Part shown: positions 38,830 to 48,342 of the stretch, one piece after another | Layout: each line of letters starts with the position of its first letter | How positions within the stretch are numbered: the stretch's first letter is position 1 | From: JAHQVK01 sp039819565 | GTDB lineage: Bacteria > Myxococcota > Kuafuiibacteriia > Kuafuiibacteriales > Kuafuiibacteriaceae | DNA: 64,000 nucleotides | Direction: 5' to 3' | NCBI GenBank assembly: GCA_039819565.1 | Contig: JBCBRU010000001.1 | Span: 1-64,000, forward strand | Notes under the pieces: model-generated | Seen by the model: only the letters and a program-made list of their open reading frames with translations | The model's database searches: none | What the model was told of the DNA's origin: nothing | Position numbers and translations under genes: made by a program

Positions 38830-41265
38830 TCAGCCGTCGCGGAGTTCTGCACGGAGGTCCCGACGAAGCGCCTCCACGATCGCAGCCTGGCTGGATTCGA
38901 CGTCGCCGTCCGCCAGCGTTCGGTCGGCGGCGCGGAAGGTGAGCTCAACCGCCAGCGACTTCTTGCCCGCCGGAACGCCCTTCCCTTCGTAGACATCGAA
39001 GATGCGTAGCCCTTCGAGCTCGGGGGGAGCCGCGCTCCGGATGCTCGCTTCGACCGCGGCCGCTTCGATCTCCGTGTCGACGAAGAAGCTGAGATCTCGC
39101 TGAGCCGGGGGGAGCTTGGGAAGTGCTCGATGGCGAGGCTCCGGGCCTCGAGCTGCCGCCCAGCGGTCCAGGTCGATCTCGACGACGAAAACCGGGGCGC
39201 CCTCGAGGCCAAAGCGATCCGCGACATCCGGGTGAAGCTCACCGTAGTAACCGAGCTCTTGTTCGCCGGAAGCCACCGCTGTGGAAGATCGGGGGTGGAG
39301 CCACGTTCGCTCGGCACGACGGTGGTATACGTCACGGACTCGAAACACATCCTGCAGTCCCTCGAGGACGCCTTTGAGGTCATAGACGTCGACGAGGGTG
39401 TCGTCACTGGCCCAGCTTCGAACCGACCGACGCCCCCGAAGCACGAGAGCGAGGCGGTTGACCTCCACCGGGAGCGTGTCGTCGTCGCCCCAAGCGAAGG
39501 TTCGCCCGAGCTCGAACATTCGTAGGTCCGCAATGCTCGGGAGTTGGTCCTGGTTGTGCCGGGCGGATTGCAGCAAGGCAGGCACCAGCGAGGGCCGCAT
39601 GACCCGGCTCTCCTCGCCTAGGGGATTGGCAATACGAACCCAGCGCGAGGCTTCCTCGAACCCCTCAGCTCGAGCCGCCGAGGTGAAGGCTAGGGAGATG
39701 GTCTCGAGAAAACCCATGCCCACGAGCACATCGCGGGCTTCCGCCTCGGGGTCTCGTTCCGGTGGGTGGGTCCACGGCGCCCCCGCGGCCGCCGGCAAGG
39801 CGCCCTCCAGCCCATCATATCCCCCCAGACGACCCACTTCCTCGATGAGATCGGCCTCGATCCCGAGGTCGGGGCGCCAAGAGGGAGCCTCGAACCACGT
39901 CGCTCCCGCCGGTTGCTTGCGCTTCAGCTTCAGCGTCTTGAGCCCAAGACGCGTCAATCCATCTTTCGCCTCAGCGAGCGTCACCTTCCGCCCGAGGAGC
40001 ATGGACGCGCGCTCCGCGCGGAACGGGATGGGATCTCGGGCACGCATTTCGCCCTCGGCCACAACCTGACCTGGATGGACCGTCCCCCCTGCCCACTCCG
40101 CGATGAACGCGGCACAGCGATCGAGCGCAATCTCGACGCGCCCCGGATCCGCACCGCGCTCGAATCGGTGGGAGGCTTCGGTATGCATGCCGTGCCGCTT
40201 AGCGGTCTTCCTGACCGAGGTAGGATCGAACCACGCGGACTCGAGGAGAACGCGAGTGGTGGCGCTTCGGCCCTCCGTCTCCCCCGTCACCTCGCTCTCG
40301 AAGCCGCCCATGATGCCCGCCAAAGCCACCGGCACCTCGGCGTCGGCGATCACCAAGTCCTCGCCCACGAGCTGCTTTTCGGTCCCGTCGAGGAGGCGAA
40401 TTTTTTCGCCCTCTGCGGCCCGGCGTACTCGGATCTCATGCCCCCCCAAAGCGTCGAGATCGAAGGCGTGCAGAGGGTGACCCTGTTCGAGCAGAACGAG
40501 GTTCGTGGCGTCGACCACATTCGAGATCGGGCGCTGTCCCAGAGCGCGCAGGCGATCCTGCACCCAACGAGGCGAAGGCCCGATCGTCACTCCCGTGATC
40601 ACCCGGGCGGCGTACTTCGAGCAGCGCTCAGGGTCGTCGATGTGGACCGACGCGAGATCGGTCGCCGGCCCGCCTTCTTCCCGGAGCGAGATCTCAATCT
40701 CGGGGGACGCTAGCCCCTCCAAGGCGGCCAAATCCCGCGCTACACCGAGATGAGAGAGCGCATCGGGACGGTTGGGAGTGATGCCGAGCTCCAGGACGAC
40801 ATCCTCGTAACCGATCGCCTCCGACAGGGGACGACCGAGGGGCGCAGTCGGGGAAAGAACCAGGATGCCCTCGTGGTCTTCGGAGAGCCCGAGCTCATCC
40901 TCGGCGCAGAGCATGCCCTCGCTCGCCACCCCTCGGATCTTGCGCGGCTCCATCGTCATCCCGTTGGGGAGCGTCGTTCCGAGCGTGGCCAGGGCCACCC
41001 TCTGCCCTTCTTCGACGTTGGGCGCGCCGCACACCACGGTCTGCTCGCGCGCGCCGTCGGACACGGTCGCGAGCCGAAGCTTGTCCGCCTTCGGATGGGG
41101 TTCCACGCGGACGACCTCGGCCACGACCACTCCACGCAGAGCGTCGGCGAGCCGGTTCTCACCCTCGACCTCGAGACCGAGTCCGGTGAGACGCGCGGAG
41201 ATGACCTCGACCGGGGCGTCGAGCCCCGGGAGAAGAGAGCGAAGCCAATCAACACTGACGAGCAT
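38830..41265 (-). CDS. pheT: Phenylalanyl-tRNA synthetase beta subunit
   Basis: 811 residues, normal for bacterial PheT. N-terminal tRNA-binding OB domain (LGLEVEGENRLADALRGVVV, VCGAPNVEEGQRVALA), B3/B4 editing domain (GITPNRPDALSHLGVARDLA), B5 (GRKVTLAEAKDGL), core (FLETISLAFTSAARAEGF) and the C-terminal ferredoxin-fold anticodon-binding domain (PKLPPAQRDLSFFVDTEI, FDVYEGKGVPAGKKSLAVEL, LTFRAADRTLAD). With PheS it charges tRNA-Phe as an alpha2beta2 enzyme. It is 9 bp after pheS. Confidence 0.97.
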   Translation of the reverse strand: MLVSVDWLRSLLPGLDAPVEVISARLTGLGLEVEGENRLADALRGVVVAEVVRVEPHPKADKLRLATVSDGAREQTVVCGAPNVEEGQRVALATLGTTLPNGMTMEPRKIRGVASEGMLCAEDELGLSEDHEGILVLSPTAPLGRPLSEAIGYEDVVLELGITPNRPDALSHLGVARDLAALEGLASPEIEISLREEGGPATDLASVHIDDPERCSKYAARVITGVTIGPSPRWVQDRLRALGQRPISNVVDATNLVLLEQGHPLHAFDLDALGGHEIRVRRAAEGEKIRLLDGTEKQLVGEDLVIADAEVPVALAGIMGGFESEVTGETEGRSATTRVLLESAWFDPTSVRKTAKRHGMHTEASHRFERGADPGRVEIALDRCAAFIAEWAGGTVHPGQVVAEGEMRARDPIPFRAERASMLLGRKVTLAEAKDGLTRLGLKTLKLKRKQPAGATWFEAPSWRPDLGIEADLIEEVGRLGGYDGLEGALPAAAGAPWTHPPERDPEAEARDVLVGMGFLETISLAFTSAARAEGFEEASRWVRIANPLGEESRVMRPSLVPALLQSARHNQDQLPSIADLRMFELGRTFAWGDDDTLPVEVNRLALVLRGRRSVRSWASDDTLVDVYDLKGVLEGLQDVFRVRDVYHRRAERTWLHPRSSTAVASGEQELGYYGELHPDVADRFGLEGAPVFVVEIDLDRWAAARGPEPRHRALPKLPPAQRDLSFFVDTEIEAAAVEASIRSAAPPELEGLRIFDVYEGKGVPAGKKSLAVELTFRAADRTLADGDVESSQAAIVEALRRDLRAELRDG

Positions 41266-41274
41266 AGGTTCCTC

Positions 41275-42348
41275 TCAGAGCTGCCCGAGGAAGCGAGCGT
41301 CCCCGCGGTATAGATGGGCAATGTCGTCGATCGCGTAGCGAAGCATCGCGAGGCGATCCACCCCGAGACCGAACGCAAATCCGGTGTACTTCTCCGGGTC
41401 GACTCCGCAGGCGGTGAAGACGTTGGGGTGGACCATCCCAGCCCCGAGGACCTCCATCCAGCCGGTCTGCTTGCAGACTCGACATCCATCGCCGTCGCAG
41501 AACACGCACTGGATATCGACCTCGATGCCAGGCTCGACGAACGGGAAGAACGAAGGTCTCAGCCGGAGAGGCCGCTGCCCGAAAAGGGCAGCCACGAAAC
41601 TTTCGAGCACCCCCTTGAGATGCGCGAGCGAGATGCCTTCGTCCACCCACAGACCCTCGATCTGGTGGAACATCGGAGAGTGGGTAGCGTCGGCATCGAA
41701 CCGATAGACCCGGCCCGGAGAGATCACCCGGATGGGAGCTCCGTGGGCCTCCATGGCTCGGATCTGGACCGGCGAGGTATGCGTCCGGAGCAGTCGGTCG
41801 GTGGGTGCCCCCTCATCCTTTCCGTGAACGAAGAAAGTATCCTGCATGTCACGGGCAGGATGATCGTCCGGGAAGTTGAGCTTCTCGAAGTTGAAGAGGT
41901 CGAGCTCCACCTCGGGACCCCTCGCAACGCTGAAACCCATCCGCGCAAAGATGTCGGAGATCTCCTCGACGAGACGGTTGACGGGATGGACCCTGCCAAA
42001 GGGCATCGCTCGGCGACCGGGGAGGGTCAGATCTTGCCGGCTACGCCGTAGCTCCTCTTCCTTCGCGGCCCGCTCACGCGCTTCCAGGACCTCGTCCAGA
42101 GCCGTTCCCAGAGCTTGCTTGAGCTTGTTCGTGTTGGCACCCGCGTCGCGCCGATCTTCGGGCGGAAGCTTGCCCACGCTGCGAAGGAGGAGGGTCAGCT
42201 CACCTTTGGGTCCGAGAAAGGACGACCGTAGCGCGATCAAATCATCGACGCCCTCGCTCGAGGTCGCCTCGCCGAGCGCCGCGCGAAAGCGGGCTTCGAC
42301 GTCGCTGAGCACTTCGGGGGTAGGCCCGGCCATGGCGCCGGACATCAT
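41275..42348 (-). CDS. pheS: Phenylalanyl-tRNA synthetase alpha subunit
   Basis: 357 residues. N-terminal coiled coil (about 10-90, LIALRSSFLGPKGELTLLLR) binds tRNA; the class II catalytic core follows: HPVNRLVEEISDIFARMGF, RTHTSPVQIRAME, FHQIEGLWVDEGISLAHLKG and FGLGVDRLAMLRYAIDDI. A Cys-rich CVFCDGDGCRVCKQTGW motif of the zinc type seen in many PheS proteins is intact. ATG 42348 or the in-frame ATG at 42333 could be the start. It is downstream of recG by 58 bp and leads pheT. Confidence 0.97.
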   Translation of the reverse strand: MMSGAMAGPTPEVLSDVEARFRAALGEATSSEGVDDLIALRSSFLGPKGELTLLLRSVGKLPPEDRRDAGANTNKLKQALGTALDEVLEARERAAKEEELRRSRQDLTLPGRRAMPFGRVHPVNRLVEEISDIFARMGFSVARGPEVELDLFNFEKLNFPDDHPARDMQDTFFVHGKDEGAPTDRLLRTHTSPVQIRAMEAHGAPIRVISPGRVYRFDADATHSPMFHQIEGLWVDEGISLAHLKGVLESFVAALFGQRPLRLRPSFFPFVEPGIEVDIQCVFCDGDGCRVCKQTGWMEVLGAGMVHPNVFTACGVDPEKYTGFAFGLGVDRLAMLRYAIDDIAHLYRGDARFLGQL

Positions 42349-42406
42349 CGGAGGCCCCGCGACGAGTCAACCGGAGAGCCCAAGCCTCCCCCGAATGCCG
42401 GAGCTT

Positions 42407-44968
42407 TCACCCCGCCCGAAGGCGCTCGAGCTTCCCCGCGAAACGCCGCTCGAGCTCACTTCGGAGACTCGCGTGGTCGGGGGAGATGAGCTGCGGGTCG
42501 CTCTCGAGCAGAGCCTCCACCGCTCCCCGGGCTTCCTCGAGGAGTTGGCCGTCCGCGACGAGGTCGGCGACGAAGAGATCCGGCAACCCTGATTGTCGAG
42601 TGCCCAAGACTTCCCCCGGGCCGCGAATTTGGAGATCGCGTTCGGCGATCAGGAAGCCGTCTGTGGTCTCGGCCATCACCGAGAGCCGCTCGCTGGCCTC
42701 GGCCCCCGCCCCCTTCCCGGCCACCAAGAGGCATAGACCCGGATGCGTGCCTCGTCCCACCCGTCCCCTGAGCTGGTGAAGCTGTGAGAGCCCGAAACGG
42801 TCGGCCTCTTCGATGATCATGACGGTCGCGTTCGGGACGTCGACCCCCACCTCAATCACCGTGGTGGCCACCAAAACGCCGACCTCCCCCCGGGCGAATC
42901 GGCGCATGACCTCGTTCTTCTCGTCCGGGCGCATCTTGCCGTGAAGGAGCTCGACCGGGTGGGCTGAAAAAACCTCCCTCAGCTCCTCGACGGCTTCGGA
43001 GGCTGCTTTGAGCTCCAGCTGGTCTGAAGCCTCGACGAGGGGAAAGACGATGTAGACCTGCCGACCGGCCCGGAGCGCCCGGCGCGCCTCGGCGTGGACC
43101 TTCCCCGCCTGCCGAGCTGGATACACGCGGGTCTCGGTGGGGGTGCGACCGGGTGGAAGCTCGTCGATCACGGAGAGTCGAAGATCGCCGTAGAGACTCA
43201 AGGTCAGGGTTCGCGGAATGGGGGTGGCGGTCATCACGAGAACGTCCGGCGGGACGTCCTCGCGCTTGGCGAGGAGACGGGCACGCTGCTCGACCCCGAA
43301 GCGATGCTGCTCGTCGATGATGACCAGCCCGAGTTCCTTGAACTGCACGTCCGGCTCCAGGAGCGCGTGGGTCCCGACCACCAGCGACACATCGCCCCGA
43401 CGACAGGCTCGAACGAGCGCGGCTCGGGCCCGCGACGGCGTGGAGCCGGTGAGGAGCGCGGTCTGGAGTCCGAGCTTGGCGAACACATCGTGGGCGCTCC
43501 GAGCGTGTTGTTCGGCGAGGATCTCGGTGGGGGCCAAAAGGCACGACTGCCGACCGGCCGCCTGGGCCACCAAACCGGCCGCGAGGAGCGCTACGGCGGT
43601 CTTGCCGCTCCCCACGTCTCCTTGAACCATTCGGCTCATCGGGACGGCCGCGGCGAGGTCTTCGGCGATCTCGTCGAGAACGCGGCTTTGGGCCCTCGTG
43701 GGTGAAAAAGGGAGAGCGCGCTCGGCGAGCTCCCTCCAGCCCGAGTCCACGTTTTGGGCGAGACCGGGCTGTGCCTCCCGGTCTCCGCGGGCGAGGCCGA
43801 GCGCAAGCTGTAGGTAAAACAGCTCGTCGAACGCGAGCCGTCGACGAAGGGCATGCAAGGCGGCTGCGTCGACGTCCGTAGGAAGATGGGCGGCGTGTAC
43901 CGCGGGCGCGAGAGGAGCGAGGTGAAAGGTCTCTCGCCATGACTCGGGCATGGGGTCCCAGACCTTCGCGGCGAGGACCTGGGCCAGGTTCTGGAGGATC
44001 TTCCGAAGGGTGGTGCTCGGCACCCCCTCGACATCGGGATAGACCGGACGAACGTCTCCCCCGGCCGTCTCATCTTCGCCTCGGACCACTTCCACATCGG
44101 GGTGCGCCATTTGTTTCTGCGCACCAAAAAAGGTCACGGCCCCGAACAGCCGCACCCGCGTTCCGACCGCGAGCCGGCTCTCCATGTCTTGGCGTCGAAA
44201 ACGAAAGAAGCGACAGCTGAGAACCCCCGTGCCGTCCCGAACTGCCACCTCCCACATTCGCTTTCGACCCGCGCGGAGGGCGCTCGCCGCCACCACCCCC
44301 TGCACATGGGCCCGATCACCCGGACGCAGGTCGGCGATCGACGTCAGCTGACTCCGGTCCTCGTAGCGCATCGGAAGGTGAAAGAGCGCGTCCTGCACCG
44401 TCTCGATGCCCTTCGCGGCGAGCCGCTCTGCGGTCTTGGGTCCCACCCCCACCAGCTTCGCGAGCGAAGTGGCGGGCTCCGCCTCGTGCATCGGCTGACG
44501 CTTCCCCGACGTCGAAGGCGTCACCTTGGGGGCCGCCCGAAACAAGCTACGGGCCACCGGGAGGGGGCGCTTCGGGTTTGGGCCCGCCTCGTCGGGCGCG
44601 GGGGGGGTTGGGCTCACGTCCGCGGGAGGGGGCCGCGAGGGGGGAGGCGCGGAGGGCCGCGGTTTTTCCCGGGGCCCCCGAGTGCCATCCGAGGGGGTCT
44701 CCAGGGTCGGCTCCGCCCCCCCCTCCGCGATGCGGATCATTGCGGTCACGCGGGCCCGCTTCTCGCCGCGGTCCAGGTCGTCCAGTCCCGCCAGGAGCGC
44801 CCTGAGGTCGATCAAGATCTGAGGTGGGCAGCCTTCGCCGTCCGCTCTGGCTAGCAAACGTCCGAGGGTGCCCTCGAGGTCCTTGAGAACCCCAAGATTG
44901 GCGAAATCGTTCCGGGCTGCGAAGCGCAGAGGACGGAGGAAGGGATCGAGAGCGGGCGACGTCGCCAT
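42407..44968 (-). CDS. recG: ATP-dependent DNA helicase RecG with long N-terminal extension
   Basis: 853 residues. RecG reverses stalled forks and migrates branched DNA. About 165 extra N-terminal residues, including a Pro/Ala-rich linker, precede the wedge/OB domain (LVGVGPKTAERLAAKGI, SQLTSIADLRPGDRAHVQGV, FFGAQKQMAHPDVEVV). Helicase motifs: MVQGDVGSGKTAVALLAAG (Walker A), VVGTHALLEP, VIIDEQHRFGVEQR (DEQH), VMTATPIPRTLTLSLYGDL, VLVATTVIEVGVDVPNATVM and LHQLRGRVGRG. E. coli RecG is about 690 residues; the extension is common in relatives of this lineage. It lies 12 bp after greA. Confidence 0.96.
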   Translation of the reverse strand: MATSPALDPFLRPLRFAARNDFANLGVLKDLEGTLGRLLARADGEGCPPQILIDLRALLAGLDDLDRGEKRARVTAMIRIAEGGAEPTLETPSDGTRGPREKPRPSAPPPSRPPPADVSPTPPAPDEAGPNPKRPLPVARSLFRAAPKVTPSTSGKRQPMHEAEPATSLAKLVGVGPKTAERLAAKGIETVQDALFHLPMRYEDRSQLTSIADLRPGDRAHVQGVVAASALRAGRKRMWEVAVRDGTGVLSCRFFRFRRQDMESRLAVGTRVRLFGAVTFFGAQKQMAHPDVEVVRGEDETAGGDVRPVYPDVEGVPSTTLRKILQNLAQVLAAKVWDPMPESWRETFHLAPLAPAVHAAHLPTDVDAAALHALRRRLAFDELFYLQLALGLARGDREAQPGLAQNVDSGWRELAERALPFSPTRAQSRVLDEIAEDLAAAVPMSRMVQGDVGSGKTAVALLAAGLVAQAAGRQSCLLAPTEILAEQHARSAHDVFAKLGLQTALLTGSTPSRARAALVRACRRGDVSLVVGTHALLEPDVQFKELGLVIIDEQHRFGVEQRARLLAKREDVPPDVLVMTATPIPRTLTLSLYGDLRLSVIDELPPGRTPTETRVYPARQAGKVHAEARRALRAGRQVYIVFPLVEASDQLELKAASEAVEELREVFSAHPVELLHGKMRPDEKNEVMRRFARGEVGVLVATTVIEVGVDVPNATVMIIEEADRFGLSQLHQLRGRVGRGTHPGLCLLVAGKGAGAEASERLSVMAETTDGFLIAERDLQIRGPGEVLGTRQSGLPDLFVADLVADGQLLEEARGAVEALLESDPQLISPDHASLRSELERRFAGKLERLRAG

Positions 44969-44980
44969 GACCGGGGACGG

Positions 44981-45460
44981 TCAGACGTACTCGACTTTGA
45001 CGATTTCGTAGACCCGATCCCCAGACTTGGGTCGACGCAGCGTCACCTCATCCCCCTCGTGCTTGCCGAGGCAAACGCGGGCCAAGGGGGCGTTGATGGA
45101 GATGCGCTTGGCTTTCACGTCGGCCTCGTCGTGGCCCACGATCTGGTAAACGGTCTCGTCGTCGGACTCCAAGTCGAGCAGGGTCACGGTCGCCCCGAAC
45201 ATCACCCGATCGCCCGAAAGGCTCGAGGGGTCGATGACCTCCGCCAGGGCCAGCTTTGAGTCGATCTCTTGGATACGCCCCTCGATGAAGGACTGCTTTT
45301 CACGAGCCGCGTGGTACTCCGCGTTCTCGGACAGATCGCCGTGAGCGCGGGCCTCCTCGATCTCCTTGGAGGTCTTGGGTCGCTCGACGGTCTTCAGGCG
45401 CTTCAGCTCTTCCTTGAGGGATTCGTACCCTGCCGGGGTCATCGGTTCACGATCGGCCAT
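44981..45460 (-). CDS. greA: Transcription elongation factor GreA
   Basis: 159 residues. The N-terminal coiled coil carries the catalytic tip HGDLSENAEYHAAREKQ, and the C-terminal FKBP-like domain has IDPSSLSGDRVMFGATVTLL, YQIVGHDEADVKAKRISINA and PLARVCLGKHEGDEV. GreA rescues backtracked RNA polymerase by stimulating transcript cleavage. ATG 45460 gives the standard MADREPMTPAGY start; a longer in-frame reading from 45523 adds 21 residues without similarity. It leads the recG-pheST run. Confidence 0.95.
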   Translation of the reverse strand: MADREPMTPAGYESLKEELKRLKTVERPKTSKEIEEARAHGDLSENAEYHAAREKQSFIEGRIQEIDSKLALAEVIDPSSLSGDRVMFGATVTLLDLESDDETVYQIVGHDEADVKAKRISINAPLARVCLGKHEGDEVTLRRPKSGDRVYEIVKVEYV

Positions 45461-45590
45461 GGCTTTGGTGATGCTCGCCGCGGCGAGACCTCGAAATGAA
45501 GCTCGGACCTGACAGCAGGTCAAGCCACTCTCGAGGCTTCCGGCGCATGAAGTCGGATTTCGAGCGCTCTTGGCGCTCTTCGCACAACGC

Positions 45591-47690
45591 TCAGAGAAGG
45601 GGGGCGATGACCAGAGCCACCACCGACATCAGCTTCACGAGGATGTTGAGGGACGGGCCCGCAGTGTCCTTGAAGGGGTCACCTACCGTGTCCCCAGTGA
45701 CGGCGGCAGCGTGCTTCTCCGAGCCTTTGCCGGTGTTGGCCTCGAGGTCCTTCGGCTCCTCTTCGACCTGCTTCTTGGCGTTGTCCCAGGCGCCGCCCGC
45801 GTTCGACATGAAGATGGCCATGGCCACACCCGAGACGGTCACCCCCGCCAGCATCCCGGCGAGAGCGTTCTTGTCTGCGAAGCCGACGATCACGGGAAGG
45901 ACGACGGCCATGAGCCCGGGGGCGATCATCATCCGCAAGGCCGCGGCGGTAGAGATATCAACGCACTTGGCGTACTCGGCGCGCGCCGTGCCCTCCATGA
46001 GACCGGGAATCTCGCGGAACTGACGGCGAACCTCCACGATCATCTCGTTCGCCGCGGCCCCCACCGCGCGCATCGCCATCGAGGAGAAGAGGAAGGGAAG
46101 CATGGCGCCAAAGAAGAGGCCGGACATCACCACCGGGTTGGTCAGGTCGATGCTGGTGATGCCCGCCTGGGATCGGAAGGCGGAGAACAGGGCCAAGGCC
46201 GTCAGGGCCGCGGAGGCGATGGCAAAGCCCTTTCCGATGGCGGCCGTGGTGTTCCCGACCGCATCGAGGTTGTCGGTCCGCTCGCGAACCTCCGGGGGAA
46301 GACCGCTCATCTCCGCGATGCCGCCCGCGTTGTCCGCGATCGGGCCGTAGGCGTCCACGGCGAGCTGGATGCCGGTGGTCGAGAGCATCCCGAGCGCGGC
46401 CATGGCGATGCCGTAGAGGCCGGCGGCGTAGTAGGCACCGACGGTCGCGGCCGCGATCAGGGTGATGGGGGCTGCCGTGGACTGCATACCCACGGCCAGT
46501 CCCGAGATGATGTTCGTCGCGGGGCCGGTCACCGAGTCGTTCACGATGTTGTTCACCGGAGGCCGGTGCTTTGCGCAGTAGTACTCAGTGATCACGCCGA
46601 CGAGGACGCCCGAAACGAGACCGGCCAGAGTTGCCTGGAAGACCTGCATGGCCCCCACCTCCGTGCCGTCGGCCAAGACCAATGGCTCCGGGAGGACGTA
46701 CTGAGCGAGCGGATACGTGACCGCGAGCATCACGCCGGCGGAAACGAAGGTGCCGGCGTTGAGGGCGGACTGAGGGTTCCCGCCTTCTTTGGTTCGGACC
46801 AGAAAGGTCCCAAAGATAGAAATGATGATGCCCGTTCCGGCGATGGCGAGCGGCAAGAGCACCCCGCGCAGAGCGCCCGACTGGGCCGCGGCGGCGATCA
46901 CCATCGCGCCAATGATGGCCCCGACGTACGATTCGAAGAGGTCTGCGCCCATGCCCGCGACGTCACCGACGTTGTCGCCGACGTTGTCCGCGATGGTGGC
47001 GGGGTTTCGGGGGTCGTCCTCCGGGATGCCCTGCTCGACCTTACCCACCAGGTCAGCGCCCACGTCGGCGGCCTTGGTGTAGATCCCCCCGCCTACGCGG
47101 GCGAAGAGCGCGATCGACGAGGCGCCCAGGGAGAAGCCCGAGAGCACCGCCAGAGCCTTGCTCAGGCCCCCGGGGACCTCGAGGCTCTCGAGACCGAGCA
47201 GCTCCGGCTGCACATAGTAGAGGAGGAACAGGCCACCGAGCCCGATCATGGCCAGGCCCACCACGGACATCCCCATCACCGCTCCGCCGCGAAACGCGAT
47301 GTTCAGCGCGGGAGCGAGCCCTTCGCGCGCCGCCGCAGTGGTGCGAACGTTGGCGGCGGTAGCGATGCGCATGCCGAAGTAGCCGGCGAGGCCGGAGCAG
47401 ACCGCACCGACGACAAAAGATACTCCGACGAGGGACGAGGACTGAGGGTTGTTGGCGTTGGCCAAAAACAGCAGGCCCGCCACGACCACGACGAACATCG
47501 CGAGGATCCGGTACTCGCGCGACAGGAAGGCCATCGCGCCCTCTGCAATCGCCTGACCGATCTCCTTCATGCGGTCGGTGCCCTCGTCCTGGTTGCGGAT
47601 CCAGTTGGAGGACATGAAGGCGTAGAGCAGGGCCAAAATGCCGGCCACCGGAGCCAGGTTGGCCAGGAGATACAGATCCTCAGGCTTCAT
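45591..47690 (-). CDS. hppA: Membrane-bound pyrophosphatase, K+-dependent type
   Basis: 699 residues with about 15-16 membrane helices. It hydrolyses pyrophosphate to pump H+ (or Na+) across the membrane. Signature motifs: GGGIYTKAADVGADLVGKVE, DNVGDNVGDVAGMGADLFES, PVNNIVNDSVTGPATNIISG, DAYGPIADNAGGIAEMSGLP and the C-terminal HAAAVTGDTVGDPFKDTAGP. The GNTTAAIG signature has Ala where K+-independent enzymes have Lys (GNTTKA), so this is the K+-dependent class, which includes both H+ and Na+ pumps; the ion cannot be settled here. It is 130 bp upstream of greA and divergent from the TPR lipoprotein gene (79 bp). Confidence 0.96.
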   Translation of the reverse strand: MKPEDLYLLANLAPVAGILALLYAFMSSNWIRNQDEGTDRMKEIGQAIAEGAMAFLSREYRILAMFVVVVAGLLFLANANNPQSSSLVGVSFVVGAVCSGLAGYFGMRIATAANVRTTAAAREGLAPALNIAFRGGAVMGMSVVGLAMIGLGGLFLLYYVQPELLGLESLEVPGGLSKALAVLSGFSLGASSIALFARVGGGIYTKAADVGADLVGKVEQGIPEDDPRNPATIADNVGDNVGDVAGMGADLFESYVGAIIGAMVIAAAAQSGALRGVLLPLAIAGTGIIISIFGTFLVRTKEGGNPQSALNAGTFVSAGVMLAVTYPLAQYVLPEPLVLADGTEVGAMQVFQATLAGLVSGVLVGVITEYYCAKHRPPVNNIVNDSVTGPATNIISGLAVGMQSTAAPITLIAAATVGAYYAAGLYGIAMAALGMLSTTGIQLAVDAYGPIADNAGGIAEMSGLPPEVRERTDNLDAVGNTTAAIGKGFAIASAALTALALFSAFRSQAGITSIDLTNPVVMSGLFFGAMLPFLFSSMAMRAVGAAANEMIVEVRRQFREIPGLMEGTARAEYAKCVDISTAAALRMMIAPGLMAVVLPVIVGFADKNALAGMLAGVTVSGVAMAIFMSNAGGAWDNAKKQVEEEPKDLEANTGKGSEKHAAAVTGDTVGDPFKDTAGPSLNILVKLMSVVALVIAPLL

Positions 47691-47769
47691 ATCGGGCGCG
47701 GTATCCGCCGAGTCGGAGCCGACGTCAACCCTCGCGCTGATGGCCGCGTTGCGCTAACCAGGTGGGCCG

Positions 47770-48342
47770 ATGGGGCGACGCGCAGCCGCGATCACTCTCT
47801 TCCTCACGTTCCTGGCCGGGTGCCCCCAAAATCCGATCGAGGGCGCCCGAAGAGCCCTCGAGCGCGGTGACCTCGACGAGGCCGGCGAGACTTTTCTTCG
47901 CGTCGCACGCGCAGACCCCGCCCATCTCGCCGCCTGGGATGGAGCCGTCGAGGTGTGGTGCCGGCGCAAGGTAGCTGTCGCTCGATGCCTAGAGGTCCTC
48001 GACCTCGAGCTCGACTTCCTGGGGTCCATCGCGCGACATCATGACGCGCTGGCTGCGTCGCTCGAATCGCGGGCTCGGGCCCGGCTCGAGAGCGGACTGG
48101 CTAAGAGTGCCCTCGAGGATCTCGAGCGCGCCGAGGCCGCAGCCCCGGAGCGCGCCTCCATCCACGTCGTTCGAGCGCGGGCTCTCGGCATGCTGGGGCA
48201 ATCGGAGGCGGCGAGAGCGGCCTTGGATCGAGCCTTGACGCTCGACCCCCACCACCGCGAAGGGCGGGCTCTGCTCGAAGACCTCTCGGACGAAGGGGCC
48301 TCCGGAGACGAGGCACGGTTCGGCGGAGAGACCTCACCCTAG
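47770..48342 (+). CDS. TPR lipoprotein
   Basis: 190 residues. Signal with lipobox FLAGC (Cys18). TPR-like helical pairs: GARRALERGDLDEAGETFLR, LESGLAKSALEDLERAEAAA and ALGMLGQSEAARAALDRALT. It probably acts as a small envelope scaffold. ATG 47770 is used. Its stop overlaps the end of the convergent psd gene by 4 bp. It is divergent from hppA. Confidence 0.8.
   Translation: MGRRAAAITLFLTFLAGCPQNPIEGARRALERGDLDEAGETFLRVARADPAHLAAWDGAVEVWCRRKVAVARCLEVLDLELDFLGSIARHHDALAASLESRARARLESGLAKSALEDLERAEAAAPERASIHVVRARALGMLGQSEAARAALDRALTLDPHHREGRALLEDLSDEGASGDEARFGGETSP

Noticed and set aside
45570..47870. Plus-strand frame of 766 codons opposite hppA
   Set aside because: It is the His/Gly/Arg-rich antisense shadow of the strongly conserved pyrophosphatase.
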